DNA of 64,000 nucleotides from Actinomycetota bacterium (GCA_947449765.1 CANFSP010000001.1:248001-312000), one strand, 5' to 3'; shown: positions 55,222-63,758, counted from the stretch's first letter. Notes: generated by a model from the letters alone, not told the origin. Numbers and translations: made by a program.

Positions 55222-55497
55222 ATGAGAACTTTCATCGCCGTGCGTGACCGCGGACAAATCTCGTTGCCCGCCGCAATCCGTGAGCAGTTTCGTCTGAACG
55301 AACCTGGAGCGCAGGTAGAGGTTGTGGTGCGCGATGGGGAAATCGTTCTTCGTCCACAGATTTCGGTAGAAGCCTCTCAAGCCTGGTTCTGGAGCGAAGA
55401 ATGGCAGCAGGGTGAACGCCAAGCTGATGTGGAGGCACGTGCAGGTGCTGGCAAAACGTACGATTCGGGAGAAGAGTTTCTGGCTGACCTGCAGTGA
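55222..55497 (+). CDS. AbrB/MazE-type antitoxin
   Basis: 91 residues. An N-terminal SpoVT/AbrB swapped-hairpin domain (about 1-46, with VRDRGQISLPAAIREQF) that binds DNA, and a C-terminal acidic/helical tail (FWSEEWQQGERQADVEARAG...) that would wrap the toxin. The ATG at 55222 excludes a longer in-frame extension that covers the intergenic palindrome. It overlaps the toxin start by four bases (GTGA). Confidence 0.82.
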   Translation: MRTFIAVRDRGQISLPAAIREQFRLNEPGAQVEVVVRDGEIVLRPQISVEASQAWFWSEEWQQGERQADVEARAGAGKTYDSGEEFLADLQ

Positions 55498-55814
55498 GTC
55501 TTGTGAAGTACCGTCGCCTTCCTACCTTTGATCGCGATTACAAGGAGCTTTCTGAGGCGGAACGCACATTATTTCGCGAAGCTTTGGCCGTCTTCATCGA
55601 ATCTTGCAAAAAGTTTGAAGCCAAACCCGCCGGTCACTTGTGGCCGAAATCTCTGCGTTTCGAGAAACTCGCCGCGACAGCGCGCATCCATGCGATCACG
55701 TGGTCGTTTTCTGGTCCGGATGGGCGAGCAACCTTTCACTTCGAATCCCATGACGGCGAGATGTTTGTCGTCTGGCGTCGAGTCGGCCGCCACGACATTT
55801 ACCGCGAGCCGTGA
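55494..55814 (+). CDS. RelE/ParE-superfamily-like toxin
   Basis: 106-residue basic protein directly coupled to the AbrB-type antitoxin. The shape (helical N-terminus, beta-sheet C-terminus) and motifs LRFEKLAATARIHAITWSF and GEMFVVWRRVGRHDIY fit a RelE-fold mRNA interferase of the kind usually paired with AbrB-type antitoxins, with Arg, His and Tyr near the C-terminus. GTG 55494 is the start, with GTG 55503 possible. Target unproven. Confidence 0.78.
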   Translation: MSLVKYRRLPTFDRDYKELSEAERTLFREALAVFIESCKKFEAKPAGHLWPKSLRFEKLAATARIHAITWSFSGPDGRATFHFESHDGEMFVVWRRVGRHDIYREP

Positions 55815-55889
55815 CTCGGTCACGACTAACTCTCTCTTCTGACCGCACGCCCAGCGCGAACATCCAGCCTGCATGTCTGTTTCTCGTCG

Positions 55890-55895
55890 TACAGT
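55890..55895 (+). promoter_or_regulatory. -10 element of the LemA gene
   Basis: TACAGT followed by six bases and ATG 55902; leaderless layout. Confidence 0.5.
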
Positions 55896-55901
55896 TGAAC
55901 C

Positions 55902-56471
55902 ATGGAAGCCGTCATCATCATTTTGGTTCTCGTTGTTGTGCTTGCACTCGTTGTGGGCATCTACCTCTGGTCGACGTACAACGCTCTCGTCACGCTGAAT
56001 GTTCGCGTTGATGAAGCGTGGAGCGACATCACGGTTCAGCTCAAGCGCCGAGCCGACCTCATCCCGAACCTAATTGAGTCGGTGAAGGGATACGCGTCGC
56101 ACGAGAAGACGGTCTTTGAGAATGTCACGAAGGCGCGTGCTGAAACGCTGAGTGCGCAGGGTCCGGCTGCGGCGGCCGCTGCCGAGGGGCACATGCAGAG
56201 CGCGCTGAAGAGCATCTTTGCCGTTGCTGAGGCGTACCCCCAGCTGCAGGCGAGCCAGAACTTCTTGCAGCTCCAGGCGGAGCTCGTCGACACCGAAGAC
56301 AAGATTCAGGCAGCTCGCCGTTTCTACAACGGTGGCGTGCGCGAGTTCAACACGAAGATCATGGTGTTCCCGAACAACATGTGGGCTCGCCGTCTCAGCT
56401 TCGCCAAGCGTGAGTTCTTCGATGTCGCCGATGCGGCCAGCATTCAAGAGCCACCTCGCGTCCAGTTCTAA
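55902..56471 (+). CDS. LemA family protein
   Basis: 189 residues: an N-terminal membrane helix (about 3-25), then the long alpha-helical LemA domain with YNALVTLNVRVDEAWSDI, LKRRADLIPNLIESVKGYASHE and RRFYNGGVREFN. The function of the family is unclear; pairing with an HtpX-type protease, as here 63 bases downstream, is recurrent. Confidence 0.92.
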   Translation: MEAVIIILVLVVVLALVVGIYLWSTYNALVTLNVRVDEAWSDITVQLKRRADLIPNLIESVKGYASHEKTVFENVTKARAETLSAQGPAAAAAAEGHMQSALKSIFAVAEAYPQLQASQNFLQLQAELVDTEDKIQAARRFYNGGVREFNTKIMVFPNNMWARRLSFAKREFFDVADAASIQEPPRVQF

Positions 56472-56534
56472 ATCGTTTCCGGTGATGTCCTCACTGTTCT
56501 CGTTGCACGCTCCTACTTTCTGAGGTTCGACACG

Positions 56535-57419
56535 ATGTATTCCGCCATTGCCAAGAACAAACGCAACACGATTCTCTACATCGCGCTGTTTCTTATCATC
56601 ATTGGTGTGCTCGGCTGGGTGGCCTCGTACCTGTACGGGAATCTCGCGATCATGTTGTGGGTGTTCGGTATCGCCATCTTCTGGGCGCTGCTGCAATATT
56701 TTGCGGCCGGCTCGGAGGCGATTGCGCTCAGCGGCGCCATCGAGATTCAGAAGCAGGACAATCCTCGCCTGTGGCGCGTCGTCGAGAACCTGTGCATCAC
56801 GACTGGCACCCCGATGCCGCGCGTGTTCATCATCAACGACCAAGCGCCCAACGCTTTCGCTACCGGACGGGACCCGCAACATGCGATGGTCGCAGCAACA
56901 TCCGGACTCTTAGACCTGATGGATGACGCCGAGCTCGAAGGGGTTATGGCGCACGAGATGGGGCACGTGCGCAACTATGACATCCGCGTCAGCATGATCG
57001 TCTTCGGCCTCGTTGTCGCGATCGGTTTCATCGCCGACATTCTGGTGCGCATGTCGTTCTTCGCGGGTAGTCGCCGAAATGACAATGGCGGAAATCCGGT
57101 GGTCATGATTTTCGGCATTCTCGCCCTGGTGTTGGCGCCGATTGTTGCCACGCTCGTGCAGCTGGCCGTGTCACGCCAGCGCGAGTATTTGGCTGACGCG
57201 ACGAGTGCGTTGACGACGCGCAACCCGGAGGCGTTGGCGAGTGCGCTTCAGAAACTGCAGGATTACGGTCGTCCCCTCCAGCGGCAGTCAACGAGCATGT
57301 CGCACCTGTGGATTGCTGATCCTGATCCCAAGCCCAACATGGCTCAGCGCTTGTTCTCGACACACCCGCCGATTGCTGAGCGCATCGAGCGTCTCCACGA
57401 AATCGGCGGCAAGTTCTAA
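56535..57419 (+). CDS. htpX: M48 family zinc metalloprotease HtpX
   Basis: Membrane protease for misfolded membrane proteins. 294 residues: two N-terminal helices (about 15-60), zinc motif HEMGH near residue 140, two further helices (about 150-215), the third zinc ligand in REYLADATSA and FSTHPPIAERIERL at the C-terminus. ATG with CTGAGG upstream. Probably cotranscribed with lemA. Confidence 0.94.
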   Translation: MYSAIAKNKRNTILYIALFLIIIGVLGWVASYLYGNLAIMLWVFGIAIFWALLQYFAAGSEAIALSGAIEIQKQDNPRLWRVVENLCITTGTPMPRVFIINDQAPNAFATGRDPQHAMVAATSGLLDLMDDAELEGVMAHEMGHVRNYDIRVSMIVFGLVVAIGFIADILVRMSFFAGSRRNDNGGNPVVMIFGILALVLAPIVATLVQLAVSRQREYLADATSALTTRNPEALASALQKLQDYGRPLQRQSTSMSHLWIADPDPKPNMAQRLFSTHPPIAERIERLHEIGGKF

Positions 57420-57423
57420 CGCT

Positions 57424-57429
57424 TAGGAT
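57424..57429 (+). promoter_or_regulatory. -10 element of ilvA
   Basis: TAGGAT followed by seven bases and ATG 57437, in the 17-base gap after htpX. Confidence 0.45.
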
Positions 57430-57436
57430 TAACTCC

Positions 57437-58678
57437 ATGGCGCGCGCGACGTATCACGGACCAGATCTCGCAGAGATTGAGGCTGCGCGCGATGTTGTGC
57501 GTTGTGTGATTCAGCCCACCCCGCTGGAGTACTCGCGCAACTTGACTCAGATTCTTGGCAGTGATGTTTATCTGAAGTGCGAGAACCTGCAGCGTACGGG
57601 CTCGTACAAGATTCGCGGGGCCTACAACTTCATCTCTCAGCTGACTCCCGCCGAGCGCAAAAAGGGTGTCGTCGCGGCTTCGGCGGGTAATCACGCACAG
57701 GGTGTGGCTCTGGCGGCACGTGAACTCGGAATCACGGCGACCATCTTCATGCCGGTCGGCGTCGCACTCCCTAAGCTCGAGGCCACACAGGGCTACGGGG
57801 CAAATGTCGTGTTGGCGGGAAACATTTTTAACGAGTCGCTCACGGCGGCGCGGGCGCACGCCACCAAGACCGGCGCAGTTTTTGTGCCACCTTTTGATGA
57901 CGAGAAAATCGTGGCCGGCCAGGCAACCCTGGGGCTCGATATTCTCGACGACCTTCCCGTCGTCGACACGATTGTTGTCCCGATTGGGGGCGGCGGACTG
58001 ATCTCGGGTTTGGCTACCGCCGTCAAACTGAAAAGCGCTCAAGTCGGTCGCTCGGTACGCGTCATAGGCGTGCAGGCCGAAAATGCCGCCGCATACCCGC
58101 CGTCGCTCAAGGCGGGCAAGGCGGTCACTATTGACGTGAAGCCAACGATTTCTGATGGCATCGCTGTCGCAACTCCGGGCAAGGTGAACTTTCCGCTCGT
58201 ACAAGAGTTTGTCGACGAAGTCGTCACGGTCAGCGATGACGCAGTTGCCCGGGCCCTCGTGCTACTGCTGGAGCGGGCCAAACTTGTGGCTGAACCGGCA
58301 GGGGCGGTGAGTGTGGCGGCCATCCTCGAAGGCAAAATCAAGCATGCCGGCACCACGGTTGCACTGGTTTCTGGCGGCAACATCGACCCCATGCTCATGC
58401 AGCGCATCGTGGCCCACGGCCTGGCCGCCTCGGAGCGTTATCTGAAATTGCGCATCATGCTGCCCGACCGCCCGGGTCAGCTCGCTGAAACGGCACGACT
58501 GGTTGCGGATGCCAACGCGAACGTGGTCGAGGTACTGCACACGCGCCACGGCAAGTTCCAGATCAATGAGGCTGAACTTGAGCTGCACATCGAGACGCGC
58601 GGACCGGACCACAGCAAGGCGGTCATGAAGAAGTTCCACGACGCCGGGTACCAGGTTCGTCAGATCGACGATATCTAG
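57437..58678 (+). CDS. ilvA: Threonine ammonia-lyase (threonine dehydratase)
   Basis: PLP enzyme making 2-oxobutyrate for isoleucine, or degrading threonine. 413 residues: the PLP lysine in GSYKIRGAYNF near 55, SAGNHAQGVA near 78, a glycine-rich phosphate loop PIGGGGLISG near 185, and a single C-terminal ACT domain (about 335-413, KLRIMLPDRPGQLAETARLV). The single ACT domain resembles the shorter biosynthetic/catabolic hybrid type; which it is cannot be settled. The stop codon abuts a repeat array. Confidence 0.93.
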   Translation: MARATYHGPDLAEIEAARDVVRCVIQPTPLEYSRNLTQILGSDVYLKCENLQRTGSYKIRGAYNFISQLTPAERKKGVVAASAGNHAQGVALAARELGITATIFMPVGVALPKLEATQGYGANVVLAGNIFNESLTAARAHATKTGAVFVPPFDDEKIVAGQATLGLDILDDLPVVDTIVVPIGGGGLISGLATAVKLKSAQVGRSVRVIGVQAENAAAYPPSLKAGKAVTIDVKPTISDGIAVATPGKVNFPLVQEFVDEVVTVSDDAVARALVLLLERAKLVAEPAGAVSVAAILEGKIKHAGTTVALVSGGNIDPMLMQRIVAHGLAASERYLKLRIMLPDRPGQLAETARLVADANANVVEVLHTRHGKFQINEAELELHIETRGPDHSKAVMKKFHDAGYQVRQIDDI

Positions 58679-58860
58679 GTTTCGATACGGCTGGCGCCTA
58701 CTCAACCCACCGGATTTCGATACGGCTGGCGCCTACTCAACCCACCGGGTTTCGATGCGGCTGGCGCCTACTCAACCCATCGGGTTTCGATGCGGCTGGC
58801 GCCTACTCAACCCACGAAGGTTTCGATGCGGCTGGCGCCTACTCAACCCACCGGGGGCTG
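58679..58860. repeat. GGTTGAG-family repeat array between convergent ilvA and greA
   Basis: Five units with TTTCGATRCGGCTGGCGCCT followed by ACTCAACCCA start at 58680, 58715, 58750, 58785 and 58821 (35-36 bases apart). Reverse-complemented they match the array at 46951 except that ATCGCGCC is replaced by CAGCC. A decayed sixth unit may run into the greA 3' end. Confidence 0.9.
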
Positions 58861-58868
58861 GTGTCTAC

Positions 58869-59354
58869 TTAGCCGGTGAAGGTTTCGACGTTGAGAATCT
58901 TGACGGAGATTTCTTTACCGCTTGGTGCCGTGTAGCTCGTCGACTCTCCGACGCTCAAACCGAGGATGGCCTGACCGACCGGACTGGTTTCGCTGTAGAC
59001 GGTGAAGTCGGTCCCTGCGGCGATTTCGCGACTACCGATGAGGAACTTCTCTTCGTCCCCGGCGATAACCGCCGTGATCACGGTGCCGGGCATGACCTTG
59101 CCGTCGCTCACAGGAGCCTCGCCGACCTTGGCATCCTTGAGCAGTGCTGTGAGCGTACGGATGCGCATCTCGATCTTGCCCTGCTCGTCCTTGGCCGCGT
59201 GGTAGCCACCGTTCTCTTTGAGGTCGCCTTCTTCGCGAGCTTTCTCGATACGCATGGCGATCTCTTCGCGACCGGTCGTCGAGAGTTCTTTCAACTCGGC
59301 GGTCAAGCGGTCGAATGCTTCTTGGGTGAGAAAGGTTTCAGGAGCGTCAGACAT
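58869..59354 (-). CDS. greA: Transcription elongation factor GreA
   Basis: Stimulates transcript cleavage in backtracked RNA polymerase. 161 residues: an N-terminal coiled coil with EEGDLKENGGYHAAKDEQ (acidic tip) and a C-terminal FKBP-like domain with SPVGQAILGLSVGE. ATG 59354 is chosen over a TTG two codons upstream because the -10 gap fits and MSDAPE resembles the family N-terminus. Confidence 0.95.
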   Translation of the reverse strand: MSDAPETFLTQEAFDRLTAELKELSTTGREEIAMRIEKAREEGDLKENGGYHAAKDEQGKIEMRIRTLTALLKDAKVGEAPVSDGKVMPGTVITAVIAGDEEKFLIGSREIAAGTDFTVYSETSPVGQAILGLSVGESTSYTAPSGKEISVKILNVETFTG

Positions 59355-59361
59355 AACCAAG

Positions 59362-59367
59362 AGCCTA
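59362..59367 (-). promoter_or_regulatory. -10 element of greA
   Basis: Minus-strand TAGGCT followed by seven bases and ATG 59354. It overlaps the 3' end of the DUF4307 gene. Confidence 0.5.
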
Positions 59368-59766
59368 GGTCAGCCAGCAGGATGCGACCAAACCCGACGT
59401 AGCGGTTTTAGCGGTGCGCACCTCCTCGGTGAACGTGCGTACGAATTCTTGGGATGCCGGGTACTCCACAACGCGCCAACCTACGATGGTGAACGCGTCG
59501 TCGAGTGCCTGGACGGCACAGGCGGAGGTGCGGCCGGGCTCAGCGGTGAGCTGAAAGCTCACCGAAGTGAGACCGTCATCGACGACAGTGCTGCCGAGGT
59601 CTTTGGCCTCGATCGACGCGCCCACAAAGAAGGGGTTTGCCCACACCACCCACGCGAGAAGAACGATTCCGAGGGCGCTCATCGGGACGACCCAGGCGAG
59701 GATGCGACCACGCCGGCTGAGGGTGCGACGACCGTAGCGCGCATCCAAGTGGTTGCGTTCGGTCAT
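59365..59766 (-). CDS. DUF4307 membrane protein
   Basis: 133 residues, an actinobacterial family of unknown function. N-terminal polar segment with ARYG (a family feature), one membrane helix at about 27-48, then an extracytoplasmic domain with two cysteines (SACAVQALDD and ASCWLT). GGAG precedes the ATG. Lies upstream of greA on the same strand, its usual neighbour. Confidence 0.85.
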   Translation of the reverse strand: MTERNHLDARYGRRTLSRRGRILAWVVPMSALGIVLLAWVVWANPFFVGASIEAKDLGSTVVDDGLTSVSFQLTAEPGRTSACAVQALDDAFTIVGWRVVEYPASQEFVRTFTEEVRTAKTATSGLVASCWLT

Positions 59767-59824
59767 GCTGTGGCTCCTTGCGCGATTACGCTTGAGTTTA
59801 AGGCTACGCCACGAAAGGAATGCC

Positions 59825-60052
59825 GTGATCACGACCCTCACCCCGCTTATTCTCGCAGCGACCGACGATGGTACCGGTGTCGACCAGGGTCCGGTCGGGT
59901 TCATCGCAATTGCCTTCGTCGCGATTTGCGTCGTGCTGCTCATCGTTGACATGATGCGCCGGATTCGTCGGGTGCGCATTCGAGATGAGGTGGCCGCCAA
60001 GCTGGATGCAGAGCAGGCAGCTCAAGCTGCTCAGGCGCAGGGTGACAAGTAG
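59825..60052 (+). CDS. Small single-pass membrane protein
   Basis: 75 residues. One membrane helix at about 22-42 (GFIAIAFVAICVVLLIVDMM) followed by a basic stretch (RRIRRVRIRDE) and an Ala/Gln-rich tail. No family name recognised; similar short proteins sit opposite DUF4307 in related genomes. GTG start with AAAGGA about six bases upstream. The longer in-frame version has no support. Confidence 0.7.
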   Translation: MITTLTPLILAATDDGTGVDQGPVGFIAIAFVAICVVLLIVDMMRRIRRVRIRDEVAAKLDAEQAAQAAQAQGDK

Positions 60053-60068
60053 CCCCTGAACTGTAGGC

Positions 60069-60193
60069 GGGATTTCGACGAGCTCAATCCACGGGACGGG
60101 TGCTCAATCCGCGAGGTGGGATTTCGACGAGCTCAATCTGCGGAACGGGTGCTCAATCCGCGAGGTGGGATTTCGACAGGCTCAATCCACGGA
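60069..60193. repeat. 49-bp tandem repeat between convergent genes
   Basis: Two full units start at 60069 and 60118 and a partial one at 60167, exactly 49 bases apart. Each begins GGGATTTCGACGAGCTCAAT and contains a second GCTCAATCCGCGAGGT. The TTTCGAC...CTCAA core resembles, but is not the same as, the GGTTGAG family. Confidence 0.88.
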
Positions 60194-60203
60194 GGGCGAG
60201 GGG

Positions 60204-61013
60204 CTAGGCGCCGAAGCGCCGCTCCCGCCGAGTGAAGTCACGCATGGCACGGAGAAAGTCGACCTGTCGAAGGTCGGGGTAGAGGGCATCCACAAAATAG
60301 AACTCGCTGTGTGCGCTCTGCCAGAGCATGAAGTCGCTGAGACGCTGCTCGCCCGAGGTGCGAATGACGAGATCGGGATCGGGAAGCCCACCCGTGTAGA
60401 GGTGGTCACCAATCAGCTTCGGGGTCAGCTTGTCGGCGAGGTTGTCGATAGTGCCGCCGGTGGATTTGTGCTCGGCGATGATGCTGCGTACCGCATCCAT
60501 GATTTCGGCACGGCCGCCGTATCCGATGGCGAGGTTGACGTGGAGCCCGGTGTTGTTCGCGGTGGCGTTCTCGACGGCGGTGAGTCGCTCGAGCAGCGTG
60601 GCAGGCAGAACGTCATCCGCCCCCACGTGCTTCACTTTCCAGTTTCGTTGTGAGCCGACCGTCTCGGCGAGGGTGGCGATGATGTCAAAGAGTTCATCGA
60701 GTTCCGCACTCGGGCGGCCACTCAGGTTGTCGGTCGAGAGCAAGTACAGGGTGACCATGTGGATGCCCAACTCGTCGCACCACAGGAGAAACTCGGGGAC
60801 TTTCGCTGCCCCGGCACGGTGACCGTGTGAGGGGCTGCTCAGTCCGTTGACCCGGGCCCAGCGGCGGTTACCGTCGACGATGACGCCGATGTGGTGTGGA
60901 AGATTTTCGGAGTTGAGGCCACGCCGGAGTCGGCGTTGGTAGAGACCGTAGAGCAGTCCGCTGCGTCCCGGGGTGCGCTCAGCTGCTTCGTGCTGATCGA
61001 CGCGAAACTCCAT
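60204..61013 (-). CDS. Z-prenyl diphosphate synthase (UppS/Rv1086-like)
   Basis: Cis-prenyltransferase that condenses isopentenyl diphosphate; actinobacteria often have this form as a short-chain Z-farnesyl diphosphate synthase feeding decaprenyl phosphate. 269 residues: catalytic Asp in VIVDGNRRWAR, then HRAGAAKVPEF, a conserved STDNLSGRP segment, and LVIRTSGEQRLSDFMLWQSAHSE near the C-terminus. ATG 61013 lies six bases after a TACGGT -10. Chain length and undecaprenyl-synthase role cannot be fixed by eye. Confidence 0.9.
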   Translation of the reverse strand: MEFRVDQHEAAERTPGRSGLLYGLYQRRLRRGLNSENLPHHIGVIVDGNRRWARVNGLSSPSHGHRAGAAKVPEFLLWCDELGIHMVTLYLLSTDNLSGRPSAELDELFDIIATLAETVGSQRNWKVKHVGADDVLPATLLERLTAVENATANNTGLHVNLAIGYGGRAEIMDAVRSIIAEHKSTGGTIDNLADKLTPKLIGDHLYTGGLPDPDLVIRTSGEQRLSDFMLWQSAHSEFYFVDALYPDLRQVDFLRAMRDFTRRERRFGA

Positions 61014-61019
61014 AGGAAT

Positions 61020-61025
61020 ACCGTA
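61020..61025 (-). promoter_or_regulatory. -10 element of the prenyl synthase gene
   Basis: Minus-strand TACGGT, then ATTCCT, then ATG 61013. Confidence 0.5.
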
Positions 61026-61072
61026 CCCACTCCGGAGGGTTTTGGCGCGCCGGTGAGCCGTTGGCAAACCCC

Positions 61073-61078
61073 TAGGCT
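61073..61078 (+). promoter_or_regulatory. -10 element of the hemolysin III family gene
   Basis: TAGGCT, then GGAGAT, then ATG 61085. The gap contains GGAG only two bases from the ATG, too close for an efficient ribosome-binding site. Confidence 0.5.
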
Positions 61079-61084
61079 GGAGAT

Positions 61085-61762
61085 ATGGCCTTGCCACTGA
61101 TTGACGGCTACGAGCCGTCCAAACCGATAGAACGCAAACCACTGTGGCGGGGTTGGATTCACACCGGGCTCACGCCGCTGGTCATCGCCTCGGGAATCGT
61201 ACTCATTACCTTGGCGGATGGGCCGCTCGCCAAGTGGGCATCCGCCGTGTTCATGCTGACGTCACTTCTGCTATTCGGCAATTCGGCCCTGTATCACCGT
61301 TTCAACTGGAAGCCACGCACCAAGGTGATTCTCAAGCGTATTGACCACGCGAATATCTTTTTGTTGATTGCCGGGACCTACACACCGATCGCTCTGCTGG
61401 CCTTGCCGTGGAGCAAGGGATCGCTGTTGCTCATCCTCGTGTGGTCTGGCGCCCTGCTCGGCATCGCGTTCCGAGTGTTCTGGATTCACGCGCCACGATG
61501 GCTTTATGTGCCCCTGTACCTGTTGTTGGGGTGGGCGGCGATCATGTACGTGGTCGATCTGGTCGATGCCAATGTGGCGATGATGGTGCTCGTTCTCGTG
61601 GGTGGTCTGTGCTACACGGTCGGTGCCGTGTTCTATGCGCTGAAAAAACCCGACCACGGGATTTTCGGTTTTCACGAGATTTTCCACGCTCTCACCGCGG
61701 CCGCGTACTTGTGCCACTGGACGGCAATCTTGCTCATCGCCATGGCGCCGGTGGTCAGCTGA
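61085..61762 (+). CDS. Hemolysin III family membrane protein (TrhA)
   Basis: 225-residue seven-helix protein of the PAQR/hemolysin-III family. Conserved His/Asp-type sites appear in NSALYHRFNW near 78-87, RIDHANIFLLIAGTYTPIAL near 99-118 and FHEIFHALTAAAYLCHW near 197. Family members have been linked to membrane energetics and lipid homeostasis; hemolysis is not established here. Confidence 0.9.
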   Translation: MALPLIDGYEPSKPIERKPLWRGWIHTGLTPLVIASGIVLITLADGPLAKWASAVFMLTSLLLFGNSALYHRFNWKPRTKVILKRIDHANIFLLIAGTYTPIALLALPWSKGSLLLILVWSGALLGIAFRVFWIHAPRWLYVPLYLLLGWAAIMYVVDLVDANVAMMVLVLVGGLCYTVGAVFYALKKPDHGIFGFHEIFHALTAAAYLCHWTAILLIAMAPVVS

Positions 61763-61857
61763 CCGAACTGTGTTCGATGCGACGTGTCTCGTTTTCCGCG
61801 CTCACGTGTCTCGAAAGTAAAGCCTTAACCTCCGGGCGTGTCGCAACGCGTGCGACT

Positions 61858-61878
61858 CCCGCTCGCGGGTTAGTTTTT
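61858..61878 (+). terminator. Small hairpin before phoH
   Basis: CCCG-CTCG-CGGG followed by TTAGTTTTT, ending four bases before the phoH ATG. It would end the upstream transcript while its T run doubles as the phoH -10 (TAGTTT). Confidence 0.5.
61871..61876 (+). promoter_or_regulatory. -10 element of phoH
   Basis: TAGTTT followed by six bases and ATG 61883, within the terminator T run. Confidence 0.45.
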
Positions 61879-61882
61879 CCCC

Positions 61883-63232
61883 ATGAGCACCCCGAATGAC
61901 GGAGTGAAGGTGCGAAGCACCCGCTCCACGAAAACCCGCCAGACCGAGCGTACCTACGTGTTAGATACCTCGGTTTTGTTGTCTGACCCGCAGGCTGTTT
62001 TTCGGTTTGCCGAGCACTCGGTGGTGATTCCCGTCATCGTGATCAGTGAGCTCGAAAAGAAACGGCACGACCCGGAGATTGGGTACTTTGCCCGCCAGGC
62101 GCTCCGCATGTTGGATGACCTGCGCATGAAGCACGAGCGGCTCGACTTTCCCATTCCGATTGGTGACGGTGGCTCGCTGCGCGTCGAGTTGAATCACAGC
62201 AACCAAGCAGTGTTGCCCTCGGGGTTGCAACTGGGAGACAACGATTCGCGCATCCTCGCGGTTGCGATGAACCTTGCGGGTGATGGACTTGACGTCACGG
62301 TGGTGTCAAAGGACTTGCCGATGCGCGTGAAGGCGGCGTCGATTGGTTTGAGTGCCGAGGAGTATCGTGCCGAACTCGCTCCGGATAGCGGCTGGACGGG
62401 TGTTGCCGAAATCGACCTCTCGGCAGAGGACATGTCCGCGCTCTACGAGAAGGAGTCAATCCGCACGCGCAAGGTCGTGGACCAGCCGCGCAACACCGGC
62501 CTCGTCATTCACTCAGACCGTGGCTCTGCTCTCGGCCGGGTGACGGGCACCGGCGAGATCCGGCTTGTTCGCGGCGATCGCGACCTGTTTGGTCTGCACG
62601 GTCGTTCGGCTGAACAGCGCCTCGCAATCGACATGCTGCTCGATCCGTCGATGGGTATTGTCTCGCTCGGCGGTCGCGCCGGAACAGGTAAGTCGGCGCT
62701 GGCGCTCTGTGCCGGCCTCGAGTCGGTTCTCGAACGCCAGCAACACCGCAAGATCATCGTCTTCCGCCCGATCTATGCCGTGGGTGGTCAAGAGCTGGGC
62801 TACCTGCCCGGCGATGCAGCCGAGAAGATGAACCCGTGGGGCCAGGCCATCTTCGATACCCTCGGTGCTCTGGTGTCGCAGAACGTGATGGATGAGGTGG
62901 TTGAGCGGGGCATCCTCGAAGTTCTGCCTCTCACGCACATTCGCGGTCGATCCCTGCATGATGCATTCGTGATTGTGGATGAAGCGCAATCGCTCGAACG
63001 CAACGTGTTGCTCACCGTGCTGAGCCGTATCGGACAGAACTCTCGCGTCGTGCTGACGCACGATGTCGCTCAGCGGGACAACCTGCGGGTGGGACGCCAC
63101 GACGGTGTCGCAAGTGTGATCGAGACACTGAAGGGGCAGGAACTATTCGGACACATCACGCTGACGCGTTCGGAACGTTCGGCCATCGCGGCACTCGTGA
63201 CCGACCTGCTCGAGGGTGGCGAGCTGGCCTAG
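61883..63232 (+). CDS. PhoH-family ATPase with N-terminal PIN domain (PhoH2-like)
   Basis: 449 residues. PIN RNase domain (about 24-150) with [12 protein letters not shown], and a C-terminal PhoH helicase-like ATPase with P-loop [12 protein letters not shown] near 265 and [12 protein letters not shown] near 367. PIN-PhoH fusions (PhoH2) have been described as RNA helicase/RNases. The ATG at 61883 has a leaderless -10; a GTG at 61910 with GGAG five bases upstream is an alternative start nine codons in. Confidence 0.92.
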   Translation: MSTPNDGVKVRSTRSTKTRQTERTYVLDTSVLLSDPQAVFRFAEHSVVIPVIVISELEKKRHDPEIGYFARQALRMLDDLRMKHERLDFPIPIGDGGSLRVELNHSNQAVLPSGLQLGDNDSRILAVAMNLAGDGLDVTVVSKDLPMRVKAASIGLSAEEYRAELAPDSGWTGVAEIDLSAEDMSALYEKESIRTRKVVDQPRNTGLVIHSDRGSALGRVTGTGEIRLVRGDRDLFGLHGRSAEQRLAIDMLLDPSMGIVSLGGRAGTGKSALALCAGLESVLERQQHRKIIVFRPIYAVGGQELGYLPGDAAEKMNPWGQAIFDTLGALVSQNVMDEVVERGILEVLPLTHIRGRSLHDAFVIVDEAQSLERNVLLTVLSRIGQNSRVVLTHDVAQRDNLRVGRHDGVASVIETLKGQELFGHITLTRSERSAIAALVTDLLEGGELA

Positions 63233-63236
63233 GTTT

Positions 63237-63280
63237 TCGCGGGTTAGTCGACTCGCGGGTTCGCGGGTTCGCGGGTTCGC
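63237..63280. repeat. 8-bp tandem repeat TCGCGGGT
   Basis: Copies start at 63237, 63253, 63261 and 63269, with a partial one at 63277, in the gap between phoH and the convergent HicB-like gene. No function visible. Confidence 0.75.
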
Positions 63281-63319
63281 TCAAAGTGTTACCCGCTCAT
63301 GAACTAGGGGAGGACCTGA

Positions 63320-63700
63320 CTACCCCGTGATGAGTTGTTGGGCGCGCTGATGAGATATGCCCAGCGCAGCGCCGACATCGCGCACGGTGAGCCCCATGTC
63401 GTACAACGCACGCGCAGCGTGGCGAGACTCTGCGGCGGCTTCTTTTCGTACGACATCCGCGTGAGCGCGCAATTCAGCGGCATGCTGAATGAGAGCGTCA
63501 ATTTCACGGGGAAGGTCGTAGCTCACCGTCAGGTTGATTGATGAGGCTTCCGCTTCCGTGCTGACCGCGATGAAATCGCGCGCCATCTCGTCAATCTCTT
63601 TGGCGGACCGAGCCTGGGTTGCCCCGTCTAGCCCCTCGACGCGAACATGCCACGTGCGGCCGACGGGGGAGGCGTGAACGCTCCATGACGTGTCATTCAT
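63320..63700 (-). CDS. HicB-like protein with C-terminal helix-turn-helix
   Basis: 126 residues. The first half (WSVHASPVGRTWHVRVEGLD...ARDFIAV) has the look of a HicB-type partial RNase-H fold, and the C-terminus is a helix-turn-helix (MGLTVRDVGAALGISHQRAQ). HicB antitoxins use such an HTH for autoregulation, but no HicA toxin is encoded next to it, so it may be a free-standing regulator or orphan antitoxin. ATG 63700; a well-formed promoter and palindrome lie about 60-100 bases upstream. Confidence 0.65.
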   Translation of the reverse strand: MNDTSWSVHASPVGRTWHVRVEGLDGATQARSAKEIDEMARDFIAVSTEAEASSINLTVSYDLPREIDALIQHAAELRAHADVVRKEAAAESRHAARALYDMGLTVRDVGAALGISHQRAQQLITG

Positions 63701-63758
63701 CTTGGCTCGCTTTCTGAATGTTGCGCTCGGCCTGACTCACGATAGCTCCCGCCGCTTC

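Noticed and set aside
54837-55247. 136-codon open frame running through the UAA tRNA and terminator
   Set aside because: It covers structured RNA genes and the end of ndh and has no domain similarity.
58679-60193. Repeat arrays as possible CRISPR
   Set aside because: Units are directly adjacent or separated by only a few bases, without unique spacers, and no cas genes are present.
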